From: Paraniabella ginsengisoli | Lineage (GTDB): Bacteria; Bacteroidota; Bacteroidia; Chitinophagales; Chitinophagaceae | Assembly (NCBI RefSeq): GCF_022513635.1 | Contig: NZ_JAKWBL010000003.1 | Span: 372,001 to 436,000, forward strand | DNA length: 64,000 bases | Reading direction: 5' to 3' | In this document: positions 20,443 to 31,309 of the stretch, one piece after another | Numbering within the stretch: the first letter of the stretch is position 1 | Layout of the letters: each line of letters begins with the position of its first letter | Position numbers and translations under genes: made by a program | Notes under the pieces: model-generated | Databases searched by the model: none | What the model saw: the letters and a program-made list of their open reading frames with translations, nothing else | What the model was told of the DNA's origin: nothing

Positions 20443-22590
20443 TTGTTTACCAGCTTTAGAATATATCTCAGCGATATTGTGCCTGTCCGCCGTGGCGGAT
20501 CACTCCCTTCATCGTTCTGTACAAATCTCATCAGGTTAGTTGCTGCATTATGTTTATTAATAATACCGGCTTTTGCTCTCTCGCAGCAAATGCCGCAAGA
20601 TACAGTAAAAGCTTTATCAGAAGTGACGGTACAGGCTTTTGGCCAACATAGAACCCAAGCCACAGCAATTGTAACAACAATTGATTATACCTCCCGCAGC
20701 AATAAAATGTCTTTGGTTAACGACTTAAATGCCGTTCCCGGCGTCAGAATGGAAGAGCGCTCGCCGGGAAGCTATCGTATTAATATGCGCGGCAGTTCGT
20801 TGCGTTCGCCTTTTGGCGTCAGAAATGTGAAAGTCTATTGGAACAATCTTCCTTTTACGGATCCGGGTGGCAACACCTATTTTAACCAGCTGGCGTTTAA
20901 TAATTTTTCATCAATAGAATTGTTCAAAGGGCCTGTAGCCAGTATGTATGGAGCCGGGACGGGCGGCCTTATTCTGATTAACAATGATATCAAACAAAAC
21001 AGTAGTGCTTCATTAGAATATATTGGAGGAAGCTATAATCTTCAAACGGTGCTGGCTTCCGCCAATTGGAACGTTGGGAGGCTTAGCAGCAAAGTGACCT
21101 ATGCGCATAATGGATCAGATGGCTTTAGAGAACAGTCAAAGCTGCGCCGCGATAATGTATCCTGGACATCCGTTTTCAATATCAATAAGAAGCAAAAGCT
21201 TTCAGCATCTTTGCTTTCCACGGATATGTATTATCAAACGCCGGGAGCGCTTACTTTAAAGGAGTTTGAAGCTAATCCCCGTGCGGCTCGTCCTGCTGCC
21301 GGAACATTCCCTTCTGCAATGGATGCCAGGGCTGCTATTTTTCAGAAAAACTTCTTGGCTGGAATTACATATACAAACAATATTTCTTCCGTCTTTTCAA
21401 ATGTTACATCCATTTATGGCGCCTATACCAGTTTAAAAAATAGCGCCGTAAGAAATTACGAAACCCGCAACGAGCCTCATTTTGGTGGACGAACGGCATT
21501 CCGATTCAATAAAAAGCTAAATGAAACCTTTAGTATAGATTGGAATACAGGTGCGGAAGTACAACAAGGAAATTTTAATATCGCCGTGCGAGGCAATCGA
21601 AATGGACAACCTGACACTTTGCAAACTAACGATGATGTGAACACTTTACTTTATAATTTATTTACGCAAGCCACACTATCGCAGTCTTCGAAATGGTTTT
21701 ACACCGCTGGCATTGGTTATAACAAAAGCAGATTAAAATTCAACCGGTTGAGCGATACACCTGGCTTGCAACAACCTTTTGCTTTTAGTAGTGAGTTGGC
21801 TCCACGTTTTACGGTAATGAGAAAGTTCAGTAATGATCTTTCGTTGCTTGCTTCGGTTGCTAAAGGATTCTCTCCACCAACTGTTGCCGAATTATTGCCA
21901 TCTACCGGAGTCATCAATACAAACCTGAACGCAGAACGGGGCTGGAATTATGAATTAACTATAAGGAAATATTTACTGAGCAGCAAACTATATATGGAAG
22001 CTACTGGTTTTTATTTTGATCTGGAAAATGCGTTGGTACAGTTAAGAGATGAAACTGGTGCAGATTATTTTGTGAATGCAGGCCGTAACCGGCAGAAAGG
22101 ATTAGAGCTAAGTGCATCGTACATTTTTTTACCAACAGAACAGAGCTTTATTAAATACGGGTCGGTAAAAGGGGGATACTCATATAATAATTTTATGTAC
22201 AAATATTTTTCAGGTGTGAATGGTGATTTCTCAGGAAATAGGCTGCCAGGCGTTCCGCGAAGTACTTTAGCATTGGCGACGGATATGCACTTTAAAAGGG
22301 GCATTTACATAAACAGCACTTACTACGGAGCCTCATCCATTTTTTTAAACGACGCTAATACTGTGTCAGCAAAACCGTATCATTTAATCACAGCTAAATT
22401 AGGCTATGACTTTTGTATTAAGAAAATTGGACTGAATCTTTACGTCGGAGCGGACAACCTGCTGAATGAGAATTATAGTTTAGGTAATGATATCAATGCT
22501 GTAGGTGGCAGATTTTACAATGCCGCCCTACGCAGGAATTATTATGCGGGGGCGGTGATTCAATTTGGACAAAAAGCTAAGCTACTTTAA
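20443..22590 (+). CDS. TonB-dependent outer-membrane receptor
   Basis: The protein has a signal peptide (LIRLVAALCLLIIPAFALSQQ), a plug domain (LSEVTVQAFGQHRTQAT, VPGVRMEERSPGSYRINMRG, then VYWNNLPFTDPGGNTYFNQL and ELFKGPVASMYGAGTGG) and a C-terminal barrel of about 530 residues with the terminal GADNLLNENYSLGNDINAVGGRFYNAALRRNYYAGAVIQF. It takes up a siderophore, cobalamin or a similar ligand; which one is not visible. No ATG precedes the signal peptide in frame: GTG at 20479 gives a better n-region than TTG at 20443. A short stem (TCCGCC/GGCGGA, 20484-20497) lies at this point, so an upstream frameshift is also possible. Confidence 0.9.
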   Translation: MFTSFRIYLSDIVPVRRGGSLPSSFCTNLIRLVAALCLLIIPAFALSQQMPQDTVKALSEVTVQAFGQHRTQATAIVTTIDYTSRSNKMSLVNDLNAVPGVRMEERSPGSYRINMRGSSLRSPFGVRNVKVYWNNLPFTDPGGNTYFNQLAFNNFSSIELFKGPVASMYGAGTGGLILINNDIKQNSSASLEYIGGSYNLQTVLASANWNVGRLSSKVTYAHNGSDGFREQSKLRRDNVSWTSVFNINKKQKLSASLLSTDMYYQTPGALTLKEFEANPRAARPAAGTFPSAMDARAAIFQKNFLAGITYTNNISSVFSNVTSIYGAYTSLKNSAVRNYETRNEPHFGGRTAFRFNKKLNETFSIDWNTGAEVQQGNFNIAVRGNRNGQPDTLQTNDDVNTLLYNLFTQATLSQSSKWFYTAGIGYNKSRLKFNRLSDTPGLQQPFAFSSELAPRFTVMRKFSNDLSLLASVAKGFSPPTVAELLPSTGVINTNLNAERGWNYELTIRKYLLSSKLYMEATGFYFDLENALVQLRDETGADYFVNAGRNRQKGLELSASYIFLPTEQSFIKYGSVKGGYSYNNFMYKYFSGVNGDFSGNRLPGVPRSTLALATDMHFKRGIYINSTYYGASSIFLNDANTVSAKPYHLITAKLGYDFCIKKIGLNLYVGADNLLNENYSLGNDINAVGGRFYNAALRRNYYAGAVIQFGQKAKLL

Positions 22591-22644
22591 ATCAAGTTTC
22601 AGATGTTCATTACTCCTAATAAAAATATTCTTGTTTTATACATT

Positions 22645-22754
22645 GCTTCGGTTCGTGTCCTAACGTACCGTAAGACGTTTGCGTAGTTCGTGTTACACTG
22701 CTTTAGGTTGTCAGCTTATTCTTACCAATGGTTCGTGAGGGCACGAACCGAAGC
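22645..22754. repeat. inverted repeat with hairpin between convergent genes
   Basis: Arms GCTTCGGTTCGTGTCC (22645-22660) and GGGCACGAACCGAAGC (22739-22754) are inverted with one mismatch, about 80 bases apart. The right arm also forms its own hairpin GGTTCGTG/CACGAACC (22730-22749). The element sits between the TonB receptor stop and the stop of the large minus-strand gene, so it may act as a two-way terminator. Confidence 0.6.
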
Positions 22755-22760
22755 GACTGA

Positions 22761-25700
22761 CTAAAATATCGCTGTTAAACTTGCTCTTCCAGTATGTATT
22801 GTTCTGGTATTACCAGGCTTGCGGCCATCATACTGAAAATTCAATTCCAAATTATTGAGCAGGCGTTTGGTAAGTTGAAGATTCCACAACAAATTAGTAC
22901 CGGGCAGCAAACCATCCAGCATAATATAACCAATCGTACTTTGCGCAGTGTTAGCAACCGCACTATATGTAAGGCCATTGTAAGTAAACTTTCCCGTTAG
23001 CGATGCGCTTTGCAGAATATTGTATTTAGTTTCGGCTGTAAGTGAGTTGGATATAGATTTTTCTCCGCCATATGTAGCCGCATTATTTTTTACTTCATAT
23101 TTATACCCGGTTGTAATTCTAAAAGATGTGCCACGGATAAAGGATAATAACGCCTCACCGTTATTTCGATTGATACGGTAATTTCGATTATCAAACATAA
23201 CATCGTCCGTAAACAAAGCATTGATGCCTTTAAGTGTATTTATGTTAAGTGTAAACGAACTGGAAAGAAAATGACGGTACTTTAGCTGCCAATCATTTAA
23301 TTGTCTTGTTTCATATCCATAAGTTAGAAAAGCCTTACCATTATTACGAAGGTTGCTTATGTCTATGCCCCATTTTGTACTTTGCCTGTTAAAGGAAATG
23401 GTGTTGGCAAGTACTGTATTTAATGTAATCAGATTGGTATCTGCCAAGCCATACTCAAAAGGATTAAATTCGAATAAGCCTTCTGCCAGAGACTTCTTTG
23501 ATATTTGCAATGAACTCGTTAATATAAATCTTGATAAAAATTTCTCCCCCCGCTAATTCCTTATTACCCCAAAGTTGCTTGGGCGTAATATTAAGACTGT
23601 AATTAAGCGTTGTGTAATTGGCTTTTATATATTCATTAGTTGGTGTAAATACCCGTATAAATGTTGCCTGATCAATAAATGCGGCCAACTCAAATTCATT
23701 CAGCTGCTGCACACCATCTTCATTGTAATCTATCCAGGTATATTGCCCGGTTCCCGCAGGAACTTCGAGATAAGCATACTCCCGTTTTTGCTCTTGCCCT
23801 GAACCAACTTCGTATAAAATGTTTCCATTTAAAAAACCATTCCATTCGTTCATCTGGTATTCAGCCCGTGCCAATACAGTATTATCCTCGGTTTGCGGGC
23901 TTACTTCATTGTTATATACTTTCAATTTTCTAAAAGTAGTATTCAGATAAAATTGTCTGTTTGCGTTGGACAACAGTTCTGCCTGTAGGTTAAGATTATA
24001 ACTACGGTCGCCCCGAACAAGTTGTTTTCCTAAAGGATACTTATCACTTCTTGTATAAAAATTAATACCATATCGATTTCTTTTTTGAGGATCAGATTTT
24101 AAATAAGCGGTATATGTGTCGAACGAAAACGATGTGAAATTTAAAGAGTCGTTGGCTTTATTCTTATTATAATTTTCTTCCAATGTGTACTTCCCTCCAA
24201 TTACCCAATTGTCGAGCCACGACATTTTTTTGCTGATGTCGATAACGGGCCTGAAGAAATATCCCTTGTAAGTATCCGTTTCATAATTAGTTAAAACAAC
24301 CTGATTATTGAAGCCCCAATTTTTCCAATTAGTAAATTGGGTTAAAGCATTTTGGAAACCGCTATAGTTGTCGCTTCGGTTATAATTCGTAAACTGATAT
24401 TGCAGATTGTTGCCATTTTCTCCGCGTAGGCCCACTGCGGCTTTTATAATATTTTCATCTGCTCTTTGAGCAACTAATGGCAATCCCCAGTCTCTCGAAA
24501 ATTCCACATCACGCAAGCGCTCCAAAGGTTGAAACCGCTGCTGTACATATTCATAATCTAAAGAACTGATAAGACTCAGTTTATTCTTTTCTTTCAGCAA
24601 TTTTGTATTGCTCAAATTTATTTTCGCGGCATATCCATTATCATCATTATCATTTGCGGAAGACAATGTATTAACATCATACTTACTGGCTGCCACCTCG
24701 GTTTTTAGTACTGTGTTGGGTGTGATATTGTAGTCAACGCCCAATGTAAGCAATTGCTGTTTTCTGGGTGCCACCAGTAATACAACCGGATCGAAATTCC
24801 CCTGGCGCACACCATTAAGCGGTGCTACATATACAAATACTTTTCCATTAGCATTGTTGTTATCAGAAATATAGTCGCCAAGCCCAAACCCCACTTCGGT
24901 AAACGCCAGGTTGTACTTTGCGGTTTCCGGATCAGTAGAATATCGGTAAAAAGAATCGACAACATTATCGATTGTATCATATACTCTTTCATATAAAACC
25001 TTTCCGGCAGTAAGCGTATCCAACACCGCAGATGGATAAAAAGCGTTTTGAATACTATCTCCTATATCAAACAAAAATTGCTTTTGCCGCGAGTCCAAAA
25101 CCTGGTTTATAGAAGAATTCTTCGCGTCGCTATTACTAAAATACCCAACACGTAATTTTACTTTTTTATTGAAATCAAATTCCTGGCTTGCATATACATT
25201 TGTATTTAAAAAGTTCCGATCGGCATATTCAAATTCAACCTGTATACGACTATCCTTTGTGATCATACGTCGAGGCGTAAAAGTGATTTCTGCAGTATTG
25301 TAATTTATCACATAATCCTGATCCTCTCCACGTTTTAATAATTCACCGTCAATAAAAACCCTTTCTGTATTGGCCAGTACAATAAAAAAAGTTTCATCAT
25401 TAGCACCTGAAAGCCTGTATGGACCCTGGTTACCTTCCAATCCCTGAAAAACATTCCTGGTAAATTTACCTTTCGCAATAGAGCCGCTGACCAATGTATT
25501 CGACTCCGTTTTTTTAGAAATATTATTAATAGTTTGAAAAGAAATTCCCTGTAATCGTTTATAAAATTTTAAAAAATAATTTCGATCTTCCCGCATATCC
25601 ATATCACCCACATTCAATTGCCAGTTCTTCTTTTTAAAGCGGATGTATACTTCATCAAACTCATTTAACTGCTGTGTATTTCCATCAGGTTGAATAGGAA

Positions 25701-26247
25701 CATTATTATCAGTAATGGCGGCTTGTAGTTCAATGCTATCGGCCAGCATACCGCTAAGCTGTATATTCAGATTTGAATTAAGCACCACATCCTGGTTATT
25801 ACCAAAACCAATTTGGCGCCCAAAACTTCCCTGAGCATTGATGTTTCCAAAATTGAATAATTCTCTCTGATTATTTTGTGCTGCCGGAGCACGAATAGGC
25901 GCAGTAGAATATAATACCAGGCTATCAAAATTCATTCGCTGAAGCGAGCTATTCATTTTAAAAGGAAAAACCCGGTAAGTGATAAATACAGTAGAATCTG
26001 TTGGAGGGAACTTCCAATACAAAGCAGCATTGGTATAGTCGATAGTATATTGAAGGCTGTCAATTCCTGCTACTTTAAAACTGCCGGGGATAATACTTAA
26101 TGTATCTAGTTGATATCCGGCGCCTGGATTTACAGCAATTGTTTTCTGCCTCAGATTACTCTGCGCAGGATGCTGCGTGTAAGCTTTTGAAAATAAAAAC
26201 AAACTAAAAGCAGCTAAAAATATGATACGGAAAATATACAATACCAT
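22761..26247 (-). CDS. large outer-membrane/surface protein, SprA-like (one frameshift)
   Basis: The corrected protein is about 1,160 aa. It begins with a signal peptide (IFRIIFLAAFSLFLFSKAYTQ) and contains long tracts of alternating beta-strand pattern, INAQGSFGRQIGFGNNQDVVLNSNLNIQLSG and FDEVYIRFKKKNWQLNVGDMDMRED among them, as in SprA-related beta-barrel proteins. The frame breaks in the C6 run at about 23543-23548 and continues as EKFLSRFILTSSLQISKK. Full-length SprA, the type IX secretion translocon, is twice as long, so this is a relative or a different large barrel and not SprA itself. It is convergent with the TonB receptor. Confidence 0.68.
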
Positions 26248-26353
26248 TCAATGTTAGCAAAAATCGGATATTATGGCCACATAAACGAAAGCCATAAAAC
26301 CCGATTATATGTATTATCAATTTGCCAATTCAAATATTAATTCGCAAATCAGT

Positions 26354-26455
26354 TTAAAATTTACCAGCCAACATACTTGGAGGTGTAACGCCACAAAGCC
26401 TAAGATAGACAAGCAATTGTCCACAATGGTGTGTTTGATGATCACTTATCCAAAT
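26354..26455 (-). pseudogene. C-terminal remnant of a DinB-family gene
   Basis: In one minus-strand frame the residues HQTHHCGQLLVYLRLCGVTPP are followed by a stop at 26354. The HxxHxGQ...YLRLxGxxPP pattern is the usual C-terminus of DinB/YfiT-type metalloenzymes. A stop codon lies a few codons upstream and the next gene occupies the place where the rest should be. About 33 codons remain, so I read it as a remnant. Confidence 0.45.
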
Positions 26456-26514
26456 TAATTATTTGCAATTTGCTCACCTTTAGCAATAGAATATATGAAT
26501 CTCTTTTTCTTTTA

Positions 26515-27083
26515 TTAAAGAGTGTCCATCACTACTTTTTGACTATCTATGTTTTGAATGTGCATATTAACAACTTTGCTTCTTTTCGGTGTGTTTTGAA
26601 GGGTTTGTGTTTTAATCGAATTTGCTTTATTTGATTGACAGCTTTTTGATCCACCCATAAAATATCCAATTAATAATGCTAAAATAAAAGCAATCGGATT
26701 GTAAAGCCACCAATACTGTTTGGGAATGTTTTGAATAGCATTATTTCGTTTCTTTTTCTTTTCAATTTTATGTAAATAAAAATAAGGTTGTCTTGAAAAT
26801 TCGGTTGGTAAAGTGTCTAAAAAAATATTCCGTCATATGAAATAAACCAAGCCCAAGTTTTGTATTCGTCTTTAACGGTATTGTCTCTCTCGGATATAAT
26901 TCTACGAAGTTTTTCCTCTTCAATAATGTAACCGTCCTTAACGAGTTTTTCAAGACCTGCTAGTAATTCTAAATCAGTTAAGGAATGTTCTCTTAAATTT
27001 TGTTTGACATCCTTGAAGTGATGATAATTAGCTCTGTTATCGTAGAAAAATAAAAAAACAGTTTCTAAATCTTTAATATTCAT
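26515..27083 (-). CDS. hypothetical protein with one C-terminal membrane segment (one frameshift)
   Basis: From ATG at 27083 the N-terminal half is soluble and helical (MNIKDLETVFLFFYDNRANYHHFKDVKQNLREHSLTDLELL is split by charged turns), with a winged-helix feel (LEKLVKDGYIIEEE). After an indel in the A7 run at about 26819-26825 the frame continues through a basic stretch (KIEKKKKRNN), a membrane span (PIAFILALLIGYFMGG) and a tail that ends at TAA 26515. The whole protein is about 190 aa. I recognise no family; the layout resembles a cytoplasmic wHTH domain tethered to the membrane by a C-terminal helix. Confidence 0.65.
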
Positions 27084-27173
27084 AATTGATAGGTCTCAAA
27101 ATACTACAGTACATAATTGTAAGCAAACATACCACTAGCAAGAATACACTGCACAAACACAATTCTTTTGATA

Positions 27174-28634
27174 TTAGTTCATATTTTTCATCATTAAATC
27201 CACAAACTCATTCACCGTCATTTTCACCAATGATTCGTAACTTAATGACGCATCTAAAATTGCTTGTTGTTGCTCTTCCTCAAAAATACGTGCTATATTA
27301 ATTTTGAATTTTTCGATGAGTTTTGGAATACCTTCTTCCCGCCTGCGTTTGTGACCAATAGGATATTCTACCACTACTTCATCTAACACCGTTCCATCAT
27401 TCAGTTCAACAGTTAAAGCATTGGCGATCGATCGCTTTTCAGGATCGTGATAATCGGCAGTAAACTTAGCATCTTCTACACAAAATATTTTGTCGCGAAG
27501 CGCATCTATTCTTGAGTCGGCGGCAATGGCATCTTCATAATCGGCAGCGGTTAAACGCCCGAATATCAGCGGCACCGCAACCATATATTGAATACAATGA
27601 TCTCTGTCTGCCGGATTATTTAACGGACCACGTTTATCAATTATACGGACGGCAGCCTCATGCGTGCGTATAATAATTCGCTTTACATCATCGCTCGATT
27701 TACCAGACCTTTTCAATTGTTCGTGCAAGGCCATGGCCGCTTCCACAGCGGTTTGCGAATGAAACTCTGCCGGAAAAGAAATCTTAAATAAAATATGTTC
27801 CATTACATAAGAACCATAATCTCTTTGAAAAGAAAAAGGATTTCCCTTGAAAGACACATCATAAAAACCCCATGTTTTGGCGGTAAGTACAGATGGATAG
27901 CCCATTTCTCCGGTTTGCGCTATCAATGCCAAACGAACAGCCCTGGAAGTGGCATCGCCCGCCGCCCATGATTTACGGCTGCCTGTATTGGGTGCATGAC
28001 GATAAGTTCGTAAAGATTGTCCATCTACAAAAGCTAATGAAATAGCATTGATCAATTCATCACGATTCAGTCCCAGCAATTTGCCAACAACAGCCGTGGA
28101 CGCTACTTTCACCAATATCACATGATCTAAACCAACTCTGTTGAAAGAGTTTTCCAAAGCCAACACACCCTGAATTTCGTGGGCCATTACCATTGCATGC
28201 AACACCTGTAACATGGTTAAGGGTTCTTTGCCTTCGGCGATATTGGTACGTGATAACCAATCAGCGGTTGATAAAATTCCGCCTAAATTATCAGAAGGAT
28301 GCCCCCACTCTGCCGCGAGCCAGGTATCGTTAAAATCGAGCCAGCGAATGATAGCGCCGATATTAAAAGCAGCCTGCACAGGATCTAATTGGTAATTGGT
28401 TCCCGGCACTTTTGCTCCGTTTGAAACAACAGTTCCCGGCACAATAGGCCCTAATAATTTGGTACAAGCCGGATAAGTAAGGGCTTCAAATCCGCAGCCT
28501 AAAGTATCCAGCAAACAATAATGAGCCGTTTTTAACGCCAGGTCGCTTGCTATTTTGTAGTTTAAAACATAATCAGCAATATCGGCTAAAACACTGTCTG
28601 GCTGCGGTCTTTCGTTGGAAATATGAGATGACAT
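27174..28634 (-). CDS. prpD: MmgE/PrpD family protein, 2-methylcitrate dehydratase
   Basis: The 486-aa protein is a full-length MmgE/PrpD member: it opens with the [10 protein letters not shown] motif, has [26 protein letters not shown] near residue 100 and the [23 protein letters not shown] segment, and ends in the family's small C-terminal domain ([17 protein letters not shown]). It dehydrates 2-methylcitrate to 2-methyl-cis-aconitate in the methylcitrate cycle. Upstream on the same strand are prpC and prpB, which settles the pathway. The 243-base gap before it holds repeats and may carry its own promoter. Confidence 0.92.
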   Translation of the reverse strand: MSSHISNERPQPDSVLADIADYVLNYKIASDLALKTAHYCLLDTLGCGFEALTYPACTKLLGPIVPGTVVSNGAKVPGTNYQLDPVQAAFNIGAIIRWLDFNDTWLAAEWGHPSDNLGGILSTADWLSRTNIAEGKEPLTMLQVLHAMVMAHEIQGVLALENSFNRVGLDHVILVKVASTAVVGKLLGLNRDELINAISLAFVDGQSLRTYRHAPNTGSRKSWAAGDATSRAVRLALIAQTGEMGYPSVLTAKTWGFYDVSFKGNPFSFQRDYGSYVMEHILFKISFPAEFHSQTAVEAAMALHEQLKRSGKSSDDVKRIIIRTHEAAVRIIDKRGPLNNPADRDHCIQYMVAVPLIFGRLTAADYEDAIAADSRIDALRDKIFCVEDAKFTADYHDPEKRSIANALTVELNDGTVLDEVVVEYPIGHKRRREEGIPKLIEKFKINIARIFEEEQQQAILDASLSYESLVKMTVNEFVDLMMKNMN

Positions 28635-28695
28635 TAAAATGAAAAATTTAAAATAAAGAATTTAGAATATTAAAAGGTTGTTCAATTATATTGTG

Positions 28696-28814
28696 TAGTT
28701 GAAGAGTGCGATCTTTCGACAAGCTCAAGATAAACTGCCACGATTTTGATGATTTATAATCGGGACGATAAACCGAGCGTGGCAACGAAGATGCCATATA
28801 TTCTACTGCTGGGA
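28696..28814 (+). repeat. dispersed ~55-bp repeat, copy B, split by a second element
   Basis: The left half AGTTGAAGAGTGCGA (28696-28710) and the right half GGCAACGAAGATGCCATATA...CTGCTGGGAC (28781-28814) match the two halves of the dispersed repeat. About 65 bases lie between them, including TTTCGACAAGCTCAAGATA (28714-28732), a motif of another common repeat class that recurs near 62150. The two are nested in the gap between prpC and prpD. Confidence 0.5.
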
Positions 28815-28877
28815 CAAAAAATAAAAATCAATTTTATATGGTCCACGGAGACCGTCAGACCAGTTTGCACATATTAA

Positions 28878-30034
28878 CTATCGTCTGCGTCCTATCGGCA
28901 CAAACTTCAAATTCTCAGGCCCTGTATAATTAGCGCTTGGCCTTATTATTTTTCCGTCATGCCTTTGTTCAATAACGTGCGCGCTCCAACCGGTTACGCG
29001 CGAAACTACAAACAGCGGCGTGAACATTGCTGTTGGTATGCCCATGATATGATAAGCCGCAGCCGAGAACCAGTCGAGGTTGGGGAACATTTTCTTTTCG
29101 CTCCACATCACTTTTTCTAATCTTTCGGCGATCGTGTATAATTGCATATTGCCTGCTTCTTTTGAAAGATCATGCGCTACTTGTTTTATGATCGCATTTC
29201 GGGGATCGGCAATGGTATATACGGGATGCCCAAAACCAATGATTACTTCTTTCTTTTCAAGCCTTGCTTTTATATCAGATTCGGCAACATCTGCATTGGC
29301 ATAACGACTTTGAATATCAAAAGCCACTTCGTTTGCGCCGCCATGCTTTGGTCCGCGTAATGCACCAATGGCGCCGGTTACAGCCGAATACATATCTGAA
29401 CCCGTACCAGCAATTACACGGCCCGTAAAGGTAGAAGCATTGAACTCATGTTCTGCATACAGATTTAATGACACCTGCATGGCATTAACCCAACTTTCTG
29501 AAGGTTTTGCACCATGTAGCAAATGCAGAAAATGCCCGCCAATCGTATCATCATCTGTTTCAACTTCTATCTCTTTTCCGTTATGTGAATAATGATACCA
29601 AAACAGCAGAGCCGATGAATAAGAAGCCAACAACTTGTCGGCAATATCGCGAGCGCCGGCCATATTACGATCTTCTTTTTCGGGGAGAATAGTACCAAGC
29701 ACAGATGTATAAGTTCTCAAAACATCCATTGGATGCGCCGCCGCCGGAATCTGCATCAATACTTTCTTAGCTACGTCGGGCAATCCTCTTAAAGATTTTA
29801 GCTTGGTTTGATAAGCTTTCAATTGAGAGGCGGTAGGAAGTTTTTCATGTATCAACAAATGAGCAACTTCTTCAAATGTGGCTTTTTCTGCAAGGTCATT
29901 AATATCATAACCTCTATAATGCAGATCATTTCCACTTTTGCCAACAGTACATAAGGCTGTGTTACCTGCTGCAACACCCGACAACGCTACACTTTTTTGG
30001 GTTTGAAAGTTATTGTTTCTTTATTGGCTGTCAT
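28878..30034 (-). CDS. prpC: 2-methylcitrate synthase (citrate synthase family; N-terminal frameshift)
   Basis: The protein is a type I citrate synthase-fold enzyme of the PrpC kind: [22 protein letters not shown] near the start, [11 protein letters not shown], the catalytic region [18 protein letters not shown] (PrpC-like), and a C-terminal [21 protein letters not shown]. It condenses propionyl-CoA with oxaloacetate. The true N-terminus starts at 30034 ([14 protein letters not shown]) and is put out of frame by a missing A near 29993. About 385 aa when corrected. prpB ends two bases upstream (30037), so these genes are co-translated, and prpD follows. Confidence 0.92.
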
Positions 30035-30036
30035 CG

Positions 30037-30927
30037 TTATTTATTTTTAAAAAGTTCGTCTATCTTTTTTCATACGCATAATAATTAATGCTTTCGTACA
30101 ACTCTTGCCTGGTCTGCATGGTATCAATCACATTTTTTGCGTACCGTCTTTGCGTATATGCTGATATACATTTTCGGCCGCTTTGTTGGCCGCCCTAAAA
30201 GCCGAAAGCGGGTACAACGCAAGTCCCACGCCAGCTTCGCGAAGTTCATCAATTGTGTACATCGGTATCATCCCGAACTCCGTAATATTTGCCAGTACCG
30301 GAATTCCGGTGGCATCAACAAACTTTTGATAAACAGAAATATCAGGCACTGCTTCTGCAAAAATAAAATCGGCGCCGGCGTCTTTATAAGCAACAGCACG
30401 CTCCAATGTTTTTTCAAGACCTTCGTTTGCAAACGCATCGGTTCGTGCACCAATTACAAAATGCTCGTCAAAACGTGCATCCACAGCGGCTTTCAGCCTG
30501 TCAACCATTTCTTTTTTGAAACAATTTCCTTGCCCGGTCGGTGGCCGCAACGTTTAGCGCCAACCTGATCTTCTATATGCAAAGCCGCAGCACCCGCCTT
30601 TATTAAAGACTTTACCGTACGTTCAATATTAAAAGCGGATGCACCAAAGCCTGTATCTACATCCACCATTAAAGGTGTATCGGTTACGTTTGTAATTCTG
30701 TTAATATCGATTAATACATCATCCAAATTAGTAATGCCCAAATCCGGAATACCGAGCGAGCCTGCCGCCACGCCCCCACCGGAAAGATATATGGCATTGA
30801 AGCCAGCTTGCGTAGCTAGCAATGCATGATTGGCATTGATAGCTCCAACGATTTGAAGCGGAGTTTCTTTCTTCATGGCTTCTCGAAACCGAAACCCTGC
30901 GGAAGATAATAATGGGTTCATTTGCAT
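30037..30927 (-). CDS. prpB: 2-methylisocitrate lyase (three frameshifts)
   Basis: This is a PEP mutase/isocitrate lyase superfamily enzyme: [16 protein letters not shown], the metal site [11 protein letters not shown], and the PrpB/ICL signature with catalytic cysteine [10 protein letters not shown]. The lyase splits 2-methylisocitrate to pyruvate and succinate. Frames break near 30525 (just after GKEIVSKK), near 30133-30138 and near 30070-30075, each at a run of A or T; the corrected C-terminus is [24 protein letters not shown] and stops at 30037. I start at ATG 30927 (30921 is also possible). About 296 aa, the family length. First gene of the prpBCD operon. Confidence 0.9.
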
Positions 30928-30967
30928 AGAGGCAAATGTAACTAATTGTGCGTGGCAGTCTGCTTTT

Positions 30968-31117
30968 CTACGAAAAAAACAAAATGACAAGCATCACCAA
31001 CATGCCTAATACAAAAGAAACCAGGGAATAAATAATAATTAATGCACCACGTGCTTTAAATCGTCTCTTATAGTGCTGAGCAAGCTCAATATCGGAAAAC
31101 AGGTTGTCGTTATCCAT
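30968..31117 (-). CDS. small membrane protein, 49 aa
   Basis: The ATG at 31117 begins [20 protein letters not shown] and is followed by one long hydrophobic helix ([24 protein letters not shown]). It may be a single-span inner-membrane protein. A longer frame exists upstream but runs through the tRNA gene, so the short start is preferred. Function is unknown. Confidence 0.6.
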   Translation of the reverse strand: MDNDNLFSDIELAQHYKRRFKARGALIIIYSLVSFVLGMLVMLVILFFS

Positions 31118-31137
31118 AACGAAAAAAGCAAAAATGA

Positions 31138-31180
31138 AAAAGTGGTATAAACGCCAATTGCTTAGTTTTATACCACTTTT
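31138..31180 (-). terminator. terminator downstream of tRNA-Ser
   Basis: A 14-bp perfect stem AAAAGTGGTATAAA / TTTATACCACTTTT (31138-31151 and 31167-31180) with a 16-nt loop. It starts ten bases past the 3' end of the minus-strand tRNA gene and ends in T-rich sequence on that strand. Confidence 0.78.
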
Positions 31181-31189
31181 ATTAAATGC

Positions 31190-31275
31190 GGAGACGGCGA
31201 GATTCGAACTCGCGATACAGTTGCCCGTATACACACTTTCCAGGCGTGCTCCTTAAACCACTCGGACACGTCTCC
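31190..31275 (-). tRNA. tRNA-Ser(GGA)
   Basis: The minus strand reads GGAGACGTGTCCGAGTGGTT at the 5' end and closes with GCCGTCTCC, giving a 7-bp acceptor stem. The anticodon loop CTGGAAA contains GGA, decoding serine UCC/UCU. A long variable arm and GTTCGAATC T-arm make it a class II tRNA of 86 nt. CCA is not encoded. Confidence 0.95.
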
Positions 31276-31309
31276 TTAAAATGGGGTGCAAAAATAGGAC
31301 TTTCTTCTG

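Noticed and set aside
22761-26247. Calling the large protein SprA
   Set aside because: It is about half the SprA length and I cannot show the full SprA domain set, so only a resemblance is claimed.
30037-30927. prpB as a pseudogene because of three stops
   Set aside because: Every break is at a homopolymer, the catalytic motifs are intact and the corrected length is normal, so sequence error is likelier.
30968-31234. An 88-aa version of the small membrane protein
   Set aside because: The longer frame would translate part of the tRNA-Ser gene and its terminator; the ATG at 31117 is preferred.
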